A stretch of 64,000 nt of DNA, from the NCBI RefSeq assembly GCF_009848495.1, contig NZ_WWEP01000010.1:31781-95780 (forward strand), read 5' to 3'. The position numbers were made by a program, and so were the translations under genes. Positions within the stretch are counted from its first letter, which is position 1. Each line of letters opens with the position of its first letter. Under the pieces are notes generated by a model. The model was not told the DNA's origin. It searched no databases and saw only the letters and a list, made by a program, of their open reading frames with translations. Source of the DNA: Flavobacterium sp. MK4S-17. GTDB taxonomy: Bacteria > Bacteroidota > Bacteroidia > Flavobacteriales > Flavobacteriaceae. Positions 37,707-45,301 of the stretch are shown here, piece after piece.

Positions 37707-37970
37707 ATGTCCTTATGTAAACTATGTCTTGAACGCGAAGCAAACAAAAAGAATACGCACTATCTTACTGATGCAATAATCCATACCTGTCTAAATTTGG
37801 ACGGAACAAATGAACGTGAAAAAGGTCTGTACTTTGCCTTGGATAATACTAATCCGTTCATTGATTTCAATTTTCAGCGACTCGATGAATTAACTTTGGA
37901 AGCCACAATCGGAAGAAAACCTACAGATGAAGAAATTGAAAATAATGAGAAAAGAAGGAATTCCTACTAG
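37707..37970 (+). CDS. Small CxxC protein, probably truncated
   Basis: 87 residues. The N-terminus MSLCKLCLEREANKKNTHYL carries a CxxC knuckle followed by NTHYLTD, then FALDNTNPFIDFNFQRLDE and TIGRKPTDEEIENNE. I recall this motif as the start of longer proteins with a second metal-binding region, so the stop right after EKRRNSY probably marks a truncation. The last 44 bases overlap the next reading frame, which begins a toxin-like segment. The junction may be a recombination point between two genes. The function is unknown. Confidence 0.6.
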   Translation: MSLCKLCLEREANKKNTHYLTDAIIHTCLNLDGTNEREKGLYFALDNTNPFIDFNFQRLDELTLEATIGRKPTDEEIENNEKRRNSY

Positions 37971-38208
37971 TCAACAACCAAAGTCTCAATCTAAAAATGC
38001 ATCAGGTAGAGAGTACACTTATGACGCGCCGAAAGAGGGAGGTGGAACACAAACAAAATCAGTTCAGCAACAAACTATGGATAGAAGTCACCAAGGTCAA
38101 TCCCATTGGGAAGCTGGTAAAGTAAAAACAGATGCCTATGGAAACACTAGAACTAATAGCCATGGAAGGCCAAAACTTCAAAATGATAAATCTAAAGTAG
38201 ACTATTAA
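37927..38208 (+). CDS. Orphan C-terminal domain of a polymorphic toxin (fragment)
   Basis: 93 residues, or 87 if started at ATG 37945. It is hydrophilic, with no signal or membrane segment. The segment REYTYDAPKEGGGTQTKSV, then TMDRSHQGQSHWEAGKVK and NSHGRPKLQNDKSKVDY resembles the C-terminal toxin tips carried by RHS and related polymorphic toxins. The Arg/His-rich DRSHQG-HWEAG and GRPKLQN motifs are candidate catalytic residues of an RNase-like or nucleotide-directed toxin. The delivery part is absent. The next gene, nine bases away, is the likely immunity gene. Toxin assignment is by motif resemblance only. Confidence 0.6.
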   Translation: MKKLKIMRKEGIPTSQQPKSQSKNASGREYTYDAPKEGGGTQTKSVQQQTMDRSHQGQSHWEAGKVKTDAYGNTRTNSHGRPKLQNDKSKVDY

Positions 38209-38217
38209 TGGAGACAA

Positions 38218-38682
38218 ATGAACAAAAAAAAAAGGCGTTTATTTGGCAAAAAGTACTTGCCAGAATATTTAAAAGAATTAAATACTTTAACTAATATTGA
38301 AGTAACGCCGCAGGAATTAATATCTATTGAGAAAAGCGACTTAATAAATACGATTAAGCATGATGTTTCAAAAAACATCATGCTTAATTTTAATGATAAA
38401 GAAAAACTTTTAATATTGATTGGAAGGCTTATCAATATTAAAAATGGACCCAGCTATTTATATACAACTTATGCTAAAGATTGTGGACTATTAAAACTAA
38501 ACAGTATCAATGATTTTAATATTAATTTCAATTTTACTGATGAACATGCAGGTTTCATAAAATTTATACTACAAGATTTATCTAATGAAATTAGTTTAGA
38601 TTTCTATGAAGAAGACGGTGAGCAGTTATTGGAAATAGAAATTTCTGGTAATGAATGGTGTCAGATAGAAATTGACCATTAA
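38218..38682 (+). CDS. Putative immunity protein of the orphan toxin domain
   Basis: 154 residues, acidic overall, no signal peptide, very A+T-rich. It starts MNKKKRRLFGKKYLPEYLKE and has a C-terminal beta-rich half (DEHAGFIKFILQDLSNEI, then LDFYEEDGEQLLEIEISG). The position nine bases after a toxin-like fragment, small size, acidity and biased base composition are what is expected of an immunity protein; no known family was recognised. An overlapping frame from ATG 38209 would read through the ten-A run at about 38222 and stops early. Slippage there could change the N-terminus. Confidence 0.55.
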   Translation: MNKKKRRLFGKKYLPEYLKELNTLTNIEVTPQELISIEKSDLINTIKHDVSKNIMLNFNDKEKLLILIGRLINIKNGPSYLYTTYAKDCGLLKLNSINDFNINFNFTDEHAGFIKFILQDLSNEISLDFYEEDGEQLLEIEISGNEWCQIEIDH

Positions 38683-38686
38683 ATTG

Positions 38687-38712
38687 AAAACCACCTTTGG
38701 GTAGGTTTTTTA
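38687..38712 (+). terminator. Hairpin after the putative immunity gene
   Basis: AAAACCACC pairs with GGTAGGTTTT (one bulge) and is followed by a T run, a few bases after the stop at 38682. Confidence 0.5.
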
Positions 38713-38885
38713 TAACCGCTTCCAAACCCAATGTACCACTACTAACTTCAATATTACCAAAGCAACTACACCCTGTCAGCCCCACAATTACTAAGGTTGG
38801 TGTTGTAAGAAAAAAGTTAAAGCGGATATTAAAAGTGATGTACGTGCTATAGGTAAAGCAATAAAAAAACTTTAAAGTAAATTAG
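38713..38885 (+). other. Toxin-gene debris without intact frame
   Basis: No intact gene. A short open stretch at 38796-38876 reads KKKVKADIKSDVRAIGKAIKKL before a stop. It is Lys/Ala-rich and resembles the linker before RHS toxin tips. This is probably leftover coding sequence of a toxin gene; confidence is limited by the short length. Confidence 0.35.
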
Positions 38886-39230
38886 GAGGATTTATGTTCA
38901 GTACTGACTGGTAGTGGGGGTGCTAAGGGAGGTCAGGACCTAATTAGAAGAGCAGAAAGAGGGAAGGATAATGATGATGTGGATATGATGGATGCAAGTG
39001 GTATTGAACAAGCTGGTAGTTTCGCTACTGTAGGTGGGCCTAATAAATATAAAAAAGCTACAAGTTCTCGAGGGAAGGTTAAAAAAGTAGCCGAGAAATT
39101 TAAGAAAGGAATGTCTGACAGTAAACGGATTGAAAGGTTTGTAAAAACTGGCTCTAGTGAGCCTTTCAACGTTGCAGGAGCAGATAACGATACAACCTCA
39201 TACACACTTCAATATTACACCAACGCACTA
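38886..39230 (+). pseudogene. Remnant of a second polymorphic-toxin C-terminal region
   Basis: The plus-strand frame entered after TAG 38883-38885 stays open to the next gene and reads GSGGAKGGQDLIRRAERG, then DDVDMMDASGIEQAGSF, VGGPNKYKKATSSRGKVKK and SSEPFNVAGADNDTTSY. It has no start codon of its own except a GTG at 38979, and it runs in frame into the lipoprotein start at 39231 without a stop. An alternative frame ends in TAATGA right at that ATG, the usual stop-start arrangement, so a frameshift near the end is likely. It looks like the tail of a toxin gene whose body is gone. Confidence 0.5.
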
Positions 39231-40013
39231 ATGAAAAAAATATTTCTTATACTTTTTACTGTATTTCTTATTTCCTGTAACGATAAAATGACAGTGAAAG
39301 AAAATTACAATAATGGTAATTTAAAATCCATAGAAATATTTGATGAAATGATGCTTATAGATTCATCTATTTATTACTACGAGAATGAGCCTGCTGTTAA
39401 AGCAGTGAAGTGGTGGAAAGAAGGTGAAGCATATTATGAAAAAGATTTTTTTATTAATGGAAAATTACAAAGAGAAGGTAGGCTTTTAAAAGATAATTTT
39501 AGAGTTGGTAAATGGAACTTGTATAGTCCCAAGGGATATTTAAACGAAATAATCGAATATATGGATATAGGAAATAAAGAATATCTTAATCAGTCATGGA
39601 AATTAGATAAAAACTCAGACACATTATCCGAAGGAAATTATTACAAGCTAATAAGAATGAAAGATACTATAAGTTATTCAGATGTGAATCGAATACATTT
39701 TTATTTAAAACAGCCTATTTTTCAAGATCGTGATGTTTATGTCCTTATTCCTAAAAAAGGAGAAGATTTAAAGTCTAATTTTGAAAATGAAGCACTTATT
39801 AAATGGGACACAGTAAATAGTATGTCTGTTGTATTTAGTCAGCATCCTATATATAGTAAACTGAAGTATGATGTTCTTTTTGATATAGCTCCGAGAAGAA
39901 AAGGTAATGATACTATATATGGTATACTACTTGAAAAAAGTACAAATACTAAAGTAGATTATGATTTTGTTACAAGAAAAATTTACTTTAAACTACCTTA
40001 TTTTTCGAAATAG
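39231..40013 (+). CDS. Lipoprotein with YwqK/MORN-like repeats, possible immunity protein
   Basis: 260 residues from ATG 39231, chosen because it begins a lipoprotein signal (KKIFLILFTVFLISCND, lipobox Cys at residue 17). The first mature part has MORN-2-like repeats (NNGNLKSIEIFDEM, NGKLQREGRLLKDN, VGKWNLYSPKGYLNEIIEY). The C-terminal 120 residues are a separate beta-rich part (QPIFQDRDVYVLIPKKGED). A YwqK-like protein directly after a decayed toxin tail suggests immunity against a periplasm-acting or outer-membrane-delivered toxin, but this rests on position only. Very A+T-rich, unlike the chromosomal genes nearby. Confidence 0.65.
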   Translation: MKKIFLILFTVFLISCNDKMTVKENYNNGNLKSIEIFDEMMLIDSSIYYYENEPAVKAVKWWKEGEAYYEKDFFINGKLQREGRLLKDNFRVGKWNLYSPKGYLNEIIEYMDIGNKEYLNQSWKLDKNSDTLSEGNYYKLIRMKDTISYSDVNRIHFYLKQPIFQDRDVYVLIPKKGEDLKSNFENEALIKWDTVNSMSVVFSQHPIYSKLKYDVLFDIAPRRKGNDTIYGILLEKSTNTKVDYDFVTRKIYFKLPYFSK

Positions 40014-40377
40014 GAATTAATACTTTTAAAAGAATAAAATAAGTTTATTAAACCGTCCATATGTCGTAATATTATGCTAAAAATCATAATCATCAAAATT
40101 TGAATCGCTATTGTTTTTATTTCTATTGAGGAAATATAGAATAATAGCGAGAATAATTAATAGCAAAAATTTAAAGAATGAGTTCATTATATCAATAGAG
40201 CATAAATTGGACTACAATATATGTTATTGTTGCATTAACAATGGAAAGTGAATTGTTGCTTTTGGGTTAAAATATTAGCAAACTATGCGAGCCTAGCGTT
40301 TAGGTTTATGAGTCGAATTTTAATGCAAAATTATTGAGGCTTTCCCTATTATTGATAAGTATTTAGCATATCAGTAA
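40014..40377. other. AT-rich stretch, no convincing plus-strand gene
   Basis: 364 bases with many stops in all plus frames. The only candidate is a 36-codon membrane ORF on the minus strand (40077-40187, listed separately). Otherwise nothing recognised. Confidence 0.4.
40077..40187 (-). CDS. Candidate 36-residue single-pass membrane protein
   Basis: The minus strand from ATG 40187 reads MNSFFKFLLLIILAIIL, then YFLNRNKNNSDSNFDDYDF and TAG. This is one hydrophobic helix followed by a hydrophilic, acidic tail, a layout typical of genuine small membrane proteins. It sits in the accessory island, opposite in direction to the toxin fragments. No homologue is recalled. At this length and in A+T-rich DNA a chance ORF is quite possible. 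Confidence 0.35.
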   Translation of the reverse strand: MNSFFKFLLLIILAIILYFLNRNKNNSDSNFDDYDF

Positions 40378-40574
40378 TATAACGGTAAGGAGTACCAAGA
40401 TGAGTTAGGGCTTAACATGTACGACTACGGTGCAAGGAATTATAACCCAGCCATAGGCCGCTGGATGAATATTGACCCATTGGCGGAAGTATCAAGACGA
40501 TGGTCGCCTTATACTTATGTTATGATAGCCCGCAGGTATTTGTTGACCCCGATGGATATGTCATATATGGATGA
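40378..40574 (+). pseudogene. RHS repeat-associated core fragment
   Basis: The sequence reads [18 protein letters not shown], then [19 protein letters not shown] and [11 protein letters not shown]. After loss of one base near 40520 it continues [17 protein letters not shown] and TGA at 40572-40574. This is the RHS core signature ([31 protein letters not shown]), which closes the RHS shell just before the toxin tip. A TAA at 40375-40377 precedes it, and the thousands of bases of YD repeats normally found upstream are absent. It is a stranded piece of an RHS gene, located downstream of the orphan toxin tails rather than upstream of them. Confidence 0.9.
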
Positions 40575-40604
40575 AGTATGCTTCAAAATGAGCTAAAAAC
40601 CCCT

Positions 40605-40688
40605 ATTCTGACCCCTACGTTTTTTAATAACTCTAAAACTCCCGTAAACCTACACGTTTCAAAATAGATTCTGACCCCTTCGTGGTCA
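40605..40688. repeat. Paired 16-bp direct repeats, possible IS21-like terminal remnant
   Basis: ATTCTGACCCCTACGT (40605-40620) and ATTCTGACCCCTTCGT (40668-40683) match at 15 of 16 positions and are 63 bases apart. Each is preceded by a TTCAAAAT motif (40582, 40658). Multiple short direct repeats within the last 100 bases, with GGGGTCA-type cores, are a feature of IS21-family ends, where they bind the transposase. The stretch begins where the RHS coding fragment stops. No transposase gene is present. The IS assignment is inference. Confidence 0.4.
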
Positions 40689-40690
40689 CT

Positions 40691-40727
40691 TAATAAAAAA
40701 GCCCGCTTTTAGCGGGCTTTTTTATTA
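40691..40727. terminator. Bidirectional terminator at the island edge
   Basis: A perfect 16-bp stem (40691-40706 with 40712-40727, core AGCCCGC/GCGGGCT) with a five-base loop and A/T tracts on both sides. It ends the minus-strand exported-protein gene (stop at 40740) and any plus-strand island transcript. Confidence 0.9.
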
Positions 40728-40739
40728 GAATTATCCTCT

Positions 40740-41192
40740 CTATTTATTGTTTTTACCAAATAATTTTGCCCATTGCTTTTTGTTTAATTGGGGAAGTTGT
40801 CCTGTAACGCCTGATTGAATATGAGAAATTACCGGATATATTTTCCCTAACATTTTATTGTAATAAATATACAGCTCGCTTCCCGCTTCCAATTGAACTG
40901 ACTTTGTATCTCCCTTTTCAACGTCTTCGTAAGATGTAATTAATTCGTAAAGGGCATCTAAATCAGATTCTTTGAACATAAAAAATTTATATACATCAGA
41001 ATGTTGGAATTTTGTATCACTATACGTCAAAATGCATATACCTTGCTCTTTTTCTAATTTAGCCCAAAGCTGACCCATTGGTGCTATTGAACCTATTAGT
41101 TCTGTATCGCTTGCTTTAGATTCAGAAACTTTTAGTTGAGCGAATGAAACACTCATAATCATAATAGCGCAGATAGTAAAAATTTTTTTCAT
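40740..41192 (-). CDS. Small exported protein of unknown function
   Basis: 150 residues from ATG 41192, where a signal peptide begins (KKIFTICAIMIMSVSFAQ); the frame extends further upstream but without sense. The mature protein is mixed alpha/beta, with SIAPMGQLWAKLEKEQGIC, FMFKESDLDALYELITSY and a C-terminal QLNKKQWAKLFGK. It resembles small periplasmic proteins seen in flavobacteria, but no named family was recognised. Rather A+T-rich upstream region. It lies between the island terminator and the trehalase gene, from which it diverges. Confidence 0.7.
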   Translation of the reverse strand: MKKIFTICAIMIMSVSFAQLKVSESKASDTELIGSIAPMGQLWAKLEKEQGICILTYSDTKFQHSDVYKFFMFKESDLDALYELITSYEDVEKGDTKSVQLEAGSELYIYYNKMLGKIYPVISHIQSGVTGQLPQLNKKQWAKLFGKNNK

Positions 41193-41337
41193 GGTTTGAT
41201 TTGTTAAGTTTAATATAATTAAGCGGCTAATATAATACAAAAATTCTAATACCAGATTTTTTTTCACATACCTTAAATTTTTTTTTATCTGTGTTCAAAA
41301 ACTTACTATATTTAATGGAGTTAGCATAGAATTTGTA

Positions 41338-43323
41338 GTGAGAAAAGTAAGATTAGAATATATATTAACCCCAAAAATCAGGCGCGGTGTAAATGTTACA
41401 GTTGCTGCGCTATGCTTATTAATGTTTATGAACTGTAATTCGAAATTTGTTGAAAGCCAAACAGTATTTGACCTCCCTGTAGAAAAAACTTTAAACGAAC
41501 TGCTTGCAGGTTATGATACAGATGGAGATAAAAAGATAACCAAAGATGATGCTCCCAATAAGGATTATTTTATGGTGAGCACCAAAGGCGACACAGTTAT
41601 AATAAGAAACACTTATTATTTAAGCAACCTTTTACAGGAACTTGCCATTGCGCATGAAGACAGGCAGGAAAACGTGCTTATAACCTTAAGCCGCATACAG
41701 GAACCCCCTGCCGAACGTATATCCAGAAGGATAAAAAACCAGTTTTGGGACGACCTTACCCGAACTATAGACGAAGAGGGCCTAAACCGCATTATGGGCG
41801 ACGAAAAAATGCATGATGAAAGGCAGCGCATTTATATTCCGTATGATGATGAAGTAGGCAGGGCTTATTTTAGCTCATTACAGAAAAAAAGGCCTAACCT
41901 TGATATTGTTATACTTCCAAAAGAGATAACGCCTGAATATGTACAATCCATTAATAACGAACCGGGAATACTTGCCCTTAAAATTGAAGACGGTAAGGGA
42001 GTTCCTTTTGTTGTGCCCGGAGGCAGGTTTAATGAAATGTATGGCTGGGACAGTTATTTTGAGGGGATAGGGTTATTGCTGGACCACAGGCTGGACCTTG
42101 CCAAAGGTATGGTTGACAATTTTTGCTACCAGATAAAACATTACGGAAAAATACTTAACGCCAACCGCTCCTACTACCTTACGCGTACCCAACCCCCGTT
42201 TCTTACTTCATATATCAGGAAGGTATATAAAGCCATGATTGGCAAAGACAAAAAATGGCTGGCCGAATCGCTTTCAATAGCAATACAGGAATATGAAGAG
42301 GTATGGATGATGCCCGGCGGCAGGCTTACCGAAAACGGACTGAACCGCTATCATGCCGAAGGTATTGGTATTCCGCCGGAAACAGAACCCGGCCACTTTA
42401 AGGCTATCTTAAAAGAATATGCTGAAAAATATGCTTTACCGGTAAATGAGTTTGAGGAAAAATATAAAACCGGTGAAATAAAAGATAAAGAACTTGATAT
42501 GTATTTTGTTCATGACCGGACTATGCGTGAAAGCGGCCATGATACCACCTGGAGGCTGGATGACAGGGCGGCTGACCTCAATTGTGTTGATGTAAATTCG
42601 TTATTATATAAATACGAAAGGGATTTTGAGTTTTTAATAGGTACCTATTTTAAAGATGGTTTTGTTGCAGAGAATGGCAGGACCTATACACCGGAATATT
42701 GGCATGATAAAGCAGAGAAACGTAAAGCACTGATGCATAAATACCTTTGGGACGAGAAAAAAAATTGTTACTTCGATTATAATTTTAAAACCGGTAAGCA
42801 ATTGGATTTTATGTCGGCTACAAATTTTTTCCCGCTTTGGGCAGGACTATGCACGCAGGAAGAAGCCGATAAACTTGTAAAAGTACTTATGCAGGAATTA
42901 AAGGCAGAGGGTGGATTTCTTGCTTCAACAAAAGAATCTACAGATAAATATGCAACCAATGATGTACAAAGGCAATGGGATTATCCCTACGGTTGGGCAC
43001 CCCACCAAATGATGCTTTGGAAAGGTCTGACCAGGTATGGCTATGAAAATGAAGCACGCGAAATGGTTTACCGCTGGCTTTGGACTATCACCCAAAATGC
43101 GGTTGATTATAATGGTACCATTCCCGAAAAATATGATGTAGTAAACCAGACACATAAAGTATATGCCGAATACGGCAATGTAGGAACCGAATTTGCCTAT
43201 ATTACCAAGTCAGGTTTCGGGTGGATGAATGCCTCCTACCAGTATGGGCTAAGCCTTTTGCCGCAGGAGTACATTCAAAAGCTGGACAACCTGGAAAAAC
43301 CGGATGATGTTTTTAATGAATAG
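41338..43323 (+). CDS. Trehalase, lipoprotein (GH37)
   Basis: 661 residues from GTG 41338. A basic N-terminus leads to a lipoprotein signal (VAALCLLMFMNCNSK, lipobox Cys near 33), so the enzyme is probably anchored in the periplasm or outer membrane. A DTDGDKKITKDD loop at about 60-71 looks like an EF-hand calcium site placed before the catalytic domain. Both GH37 signatures are present: PGGRFNEMYGWDSYF near residue 227 and QWDYPYGWAPHQ near 546, with the RES-like acid region DRTMRESGHDTTWRLDDRA between. It hydrolyses alpha,alpha-trehalose to two glucose. Its last 11 bases overlap the convergent antiporter gene. Confidence 0.95.
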   Translation: MRKVRLEYILTPKIRRGVNVTVAALCLLMFMNCNSKFVESQTVFDLPVEKTLNELLAGYDTDGDKKITKDDAPNKDYFMVSTKGDTVIIRNTYYLSNLLQELAIAHEDRQENVLITLSRIQEPPAERISRRIKNQFWDDLTRTIDEEGLNRIMGDEKMHDERQRIYIPYDDEVGRAYFSSLQKKRPNLDIVILPKEITPEYVQSINNEPGILALKIEDGKGVPFVVPGGRFNEMYGWDSYFEGIGLLLDHRLDLAKGMVDNFCYQIKHYGKILNANRSYYLTRTQPPFLTSYIRKVYKAMIGKDKKWLAESLSIAIQEYEEVWMMPGGRLTENGLNRYHAEGIGIPPETEPGHFKAILKEYAEKYALPVNEFEEKYKTGEIKDKELDMYFVHDRTMRESGHDTTWRLDDRAADLNCVDVNSLLYKYERDFEFLIGTYFKDGFVAENGRTYTPEYWHDKAEKRKALMHKYLWDEKKNCYFDYNFKTGKQLDFMSATNFFPLWAGLCTQEEADKLVKVLMQELKAEGGFLASTKESTDKYATNDVQRQWDYPYGWAPHQMMLWKGLTRYGYENEAREMVYRWLWTITQNAVDYNGTIPEKYDVVNQTHKVYAEYGNVGTEFAYITKSGFGWMNASYQYGLSLLPQEYIQKLDNLEKPDDVFNE

Positions 43324-44521
43324 GTAGTGCCTCTTTATTATCCGGGGCTTCCTTGTCTTTTTTGCCTGTATCGAAAATAATACCAAACATCATAATTATT
43401 ATTGTCAGTAAAATAACCTGCACCACCACTGATTGTGTGAGTACAGGTATCTGCTGGTCGGGCGATACCTTTAAAAACAATAATACTGTTATTAACCCAC
43501 GGGGCGCAATATAAAATAAAGGCTGCAGGCTCATTTTACCCCATTTCAGGAATAGTATGCGCAGTATGTATATGGCAAGCACTATAGAAAGTGAGAAAGG
43601 CAGTGCTTCAATGTCTATTATTTCTTCTGTTTCTATTACATATCCAAAAACCATGAAGAATAATGACCTTATAATAAAAGTGGCTTCTATTACTACTTCC
43701 TTAAAAAGCGACACTTCTTTATTTAATTTTACTAAATCGAACCTGCGGAAAATTTTAACGTTACGCAGTTCATCTAAGTTACCCAATACCAAGCCAAAAA
43801 ACAGTATAAAAAGCAATGCCGGCAAATGATAAACTTTTGATACTTCATATATCAGTATGCAAAAAATTATTATCGGCCCGTATTTAATATGATGGTCTAT
43901 CCTTGCCAATAAATAGGCCAGTAGCAAAGTAGCAACCAGTGAAACTACAATTTCAATACCAAACTGCCCAAAAAACAGAAAAGTGGTATTAAGGTTAAAT
44001 GTTTCGTTTAAAGCGATAAAGTTGAAAAATATTACACCAATAATATCCGACAGGCTGCTCTCATAAATTATAAATTCACGCTTCTCCTTAGTAAGGTTAA
44101 TAGCACTGGGAATAGCTATAGAGCTGCTTATAATACAAAACGGTATGATGGAAATGAGCGACTCCCTGAAGGAATACCCGAAAAAATAATAAAATACTGA
44201 CGCTGCACCAACTGCAATAATTACAAGAGGTATTAAGGCTATAAGTGCTGATTTTTTAAGTATATGCAGTTTGCTGCGGTTTAGCTCAAGCTCCAGCGAA
44301 CCTTCCAGTACAATAAGAATTAAGCCCAACCCTCCCAGGTAAGGGAGTAAAGGCTGCAGGTTAGGCACATCTATAGAAAAATAAGGACTGAAATATTTTA
44401 AAAGCCATCCCAGCAACAGGAGCAAAATAACAGTAGGAATTTTTGAATATCGCGTTGTTATATCAAAAAAATAGGAAATAAGCAGCAGTATACAAAGGGT
44501 TACAATAACGGTGGTTACCAT
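43313..44521 (-). CDS. Cation:proton antiporter (CPA family)
   Basis: 402 residues with about twelve transmembrane helices. The first two read VIVTLCILLLISYFFDI and IPTVILLLLLGWLLKYF. The middle carries LGGLGLILIVLEGSLELEL, typical of the Na+/H+ exchanger fold, and YESSLSDIIGVIFFN, where the discontinuous helix and ion-binding aspartate are expected. It has no C-terminal TrkA or cyclic nucleotide domain. Probable role: sodium or potassium export coupled to proton entry; the ion is not certain. The end overlaps the trehalase 3' end. Confidence 0.88.
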   Translation of the reverse strand: MVTTVIVTLCILLLISYFFDITTRYSKIPTVILLLLLGWLLKYFSPYFSIDVPNLQPLLPYLGGLGLILIVLEGSLELELNRSKLHILKKSALIALIPLVIIAVGAASVFYYFFGYSFRESLISIIPFCIISSSIAIPSAINLTKEKREFIIYESSLSDIIGVIFFNFIALNETFNLNTTFLFFGQFGIEIVVSLVATLLLAYLLARIDHHIKYGPIIIFCILIYEVSKVYHLPALLFILFFGLVLGNLDELRNVKIFRRFDLVKLNKEVSLFKEVVIEATFIIRSLFFMVFGYVIETEEIIDIEALPFSLSIVLAIYILRILFLKWGKMSLQPLFYIAPRGLITVLLFLKVSPDQQIPVLTQSVVVQVILLTIIIMMFGIIFDTGKKDKEAPDNKEALPIH

Positions 44522-44679
44522 GCGTATTCTTTTATAAAAAACTAAAGATATAGTATTTTATTTACGTTACAATAATTAATATAGGAAATTAAGGCACTAA
44601 TAATCCATTAAAACTATATTCAAATAGTAAACTTAAACTTGCTTTTGCAGATAGTTTTACAACAAAAGTGTTTATTTAT

Positions 44680-44687
44680 TACTTTTG
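44680..44687 (+). promoter_or_regulatory. -7 box (TACTTTTG) of the DUF1569 gene
   Basis: It matches TAnnTTTG, 29 bases before ATG 44717, and lies inside the longer in-frame reading from 44639, thus supporting the shorter start. Confidence 0.45.
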
Positions 44688-44716
44688 GGCAATCATTAAT
44701 CATCAACAATAAACAC

Positions 44717-45166
44717 ATGCAAAGCTTATTTAATCCAGATGCTAACCAGCTTGTAATACAGCGAATTAATAAACTAACACCTATCAGCCTTTCGGAATGG
44801 GGAAAAATGACGGTAAGCCAAATGCTGCTGCATTGCCAGCAGCCAATTAATGTTTCCAGGGGTACATTAGTATTAAAGCCGAATTTAATCAGTTTTTTGT
44901 TTGGTAAAATGGCGAAAAAGAAAATGGCGGGTGCACAGCCTTTTCGTCACAGCCTCCCAACTATCAAGGAGTTCAAAATTACCCATGAACCCGATTTTGA
45001 AACAGAAAAGCAAAACCTTATTGCCCTTGTAAAAACATTTAGCGATGAAGGCCATGCTGCAATTAAAGTTACCAAACATCCGTTTTTTGGGGAAATGACC
45101 ATGCAAGAATGGGATACCCTGCAATGGAAGCACCTTGACCACCACCTGAAACAATTTGGGGTTTAA
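44717..45166 (+). CDS. DUF1569 family protein (DinB-like fold)
   Basis: 149 residues from ATG 44717 (QSLFNPDANQLVIQRINKL). Family features are EWGKMTVSQMLLHCQQPI with a His in the first helix pair, and the C-terminal HPFFGEMTMQEWDTLQWKHLDHH, where clustered histidines could bind a metal as in DinB/YfiT four-helix bundles. Cytoplasmic, no signal. Some DinB-fold proteins are thiol-dependent detoxification enzymes; the activity of DUF1569 is unknown. Confidence 0.85.
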   Translation: MQSLFNPDANQLVIQRINKLTPISLSEWGKMTVSQMLLHCQQPINVSRGTLVLKPNLISFLFGKMAKKKMAGAQPFRHSLPTIKEFKITHEPDFETEKQNLIALVKTFSDEGHAAIKVTKHPFFGEMTMQEWDTLQWKHLDHHLKQFGV

Positions 45167-45269
45167 AAACTTAGCCAAAGTTGTAATTGGCAAGCAATAA
45201 AGTACAGCATAGTAATAAACTCTCATCCGGTTGCTTTTGCCTTTGCCTGCTTACTATGCTTAAAACTTT

Positions 45270-45277
45270 TAACTTTG
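45270..45277 (+). promoter_or_regulatory. -7 box (TAACTTTG) of trmD
   Basis: It matches TAnnTTTG, 24 bases before ATG 45302. Confidence 0.45.
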
Positions 45278-45301
45278 CACCTCAAACTTTAAAACTACCG
45301 A

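Noticed and set aside
38979..40013. Single 344-residue protein starting at GTG 38979
   Set aside because: It would place a classic lipoprotein signal peptide in the middle of a protein. The first 84 residues are toxin-tail debris in frame by chance, and the real start is ATG 39231.
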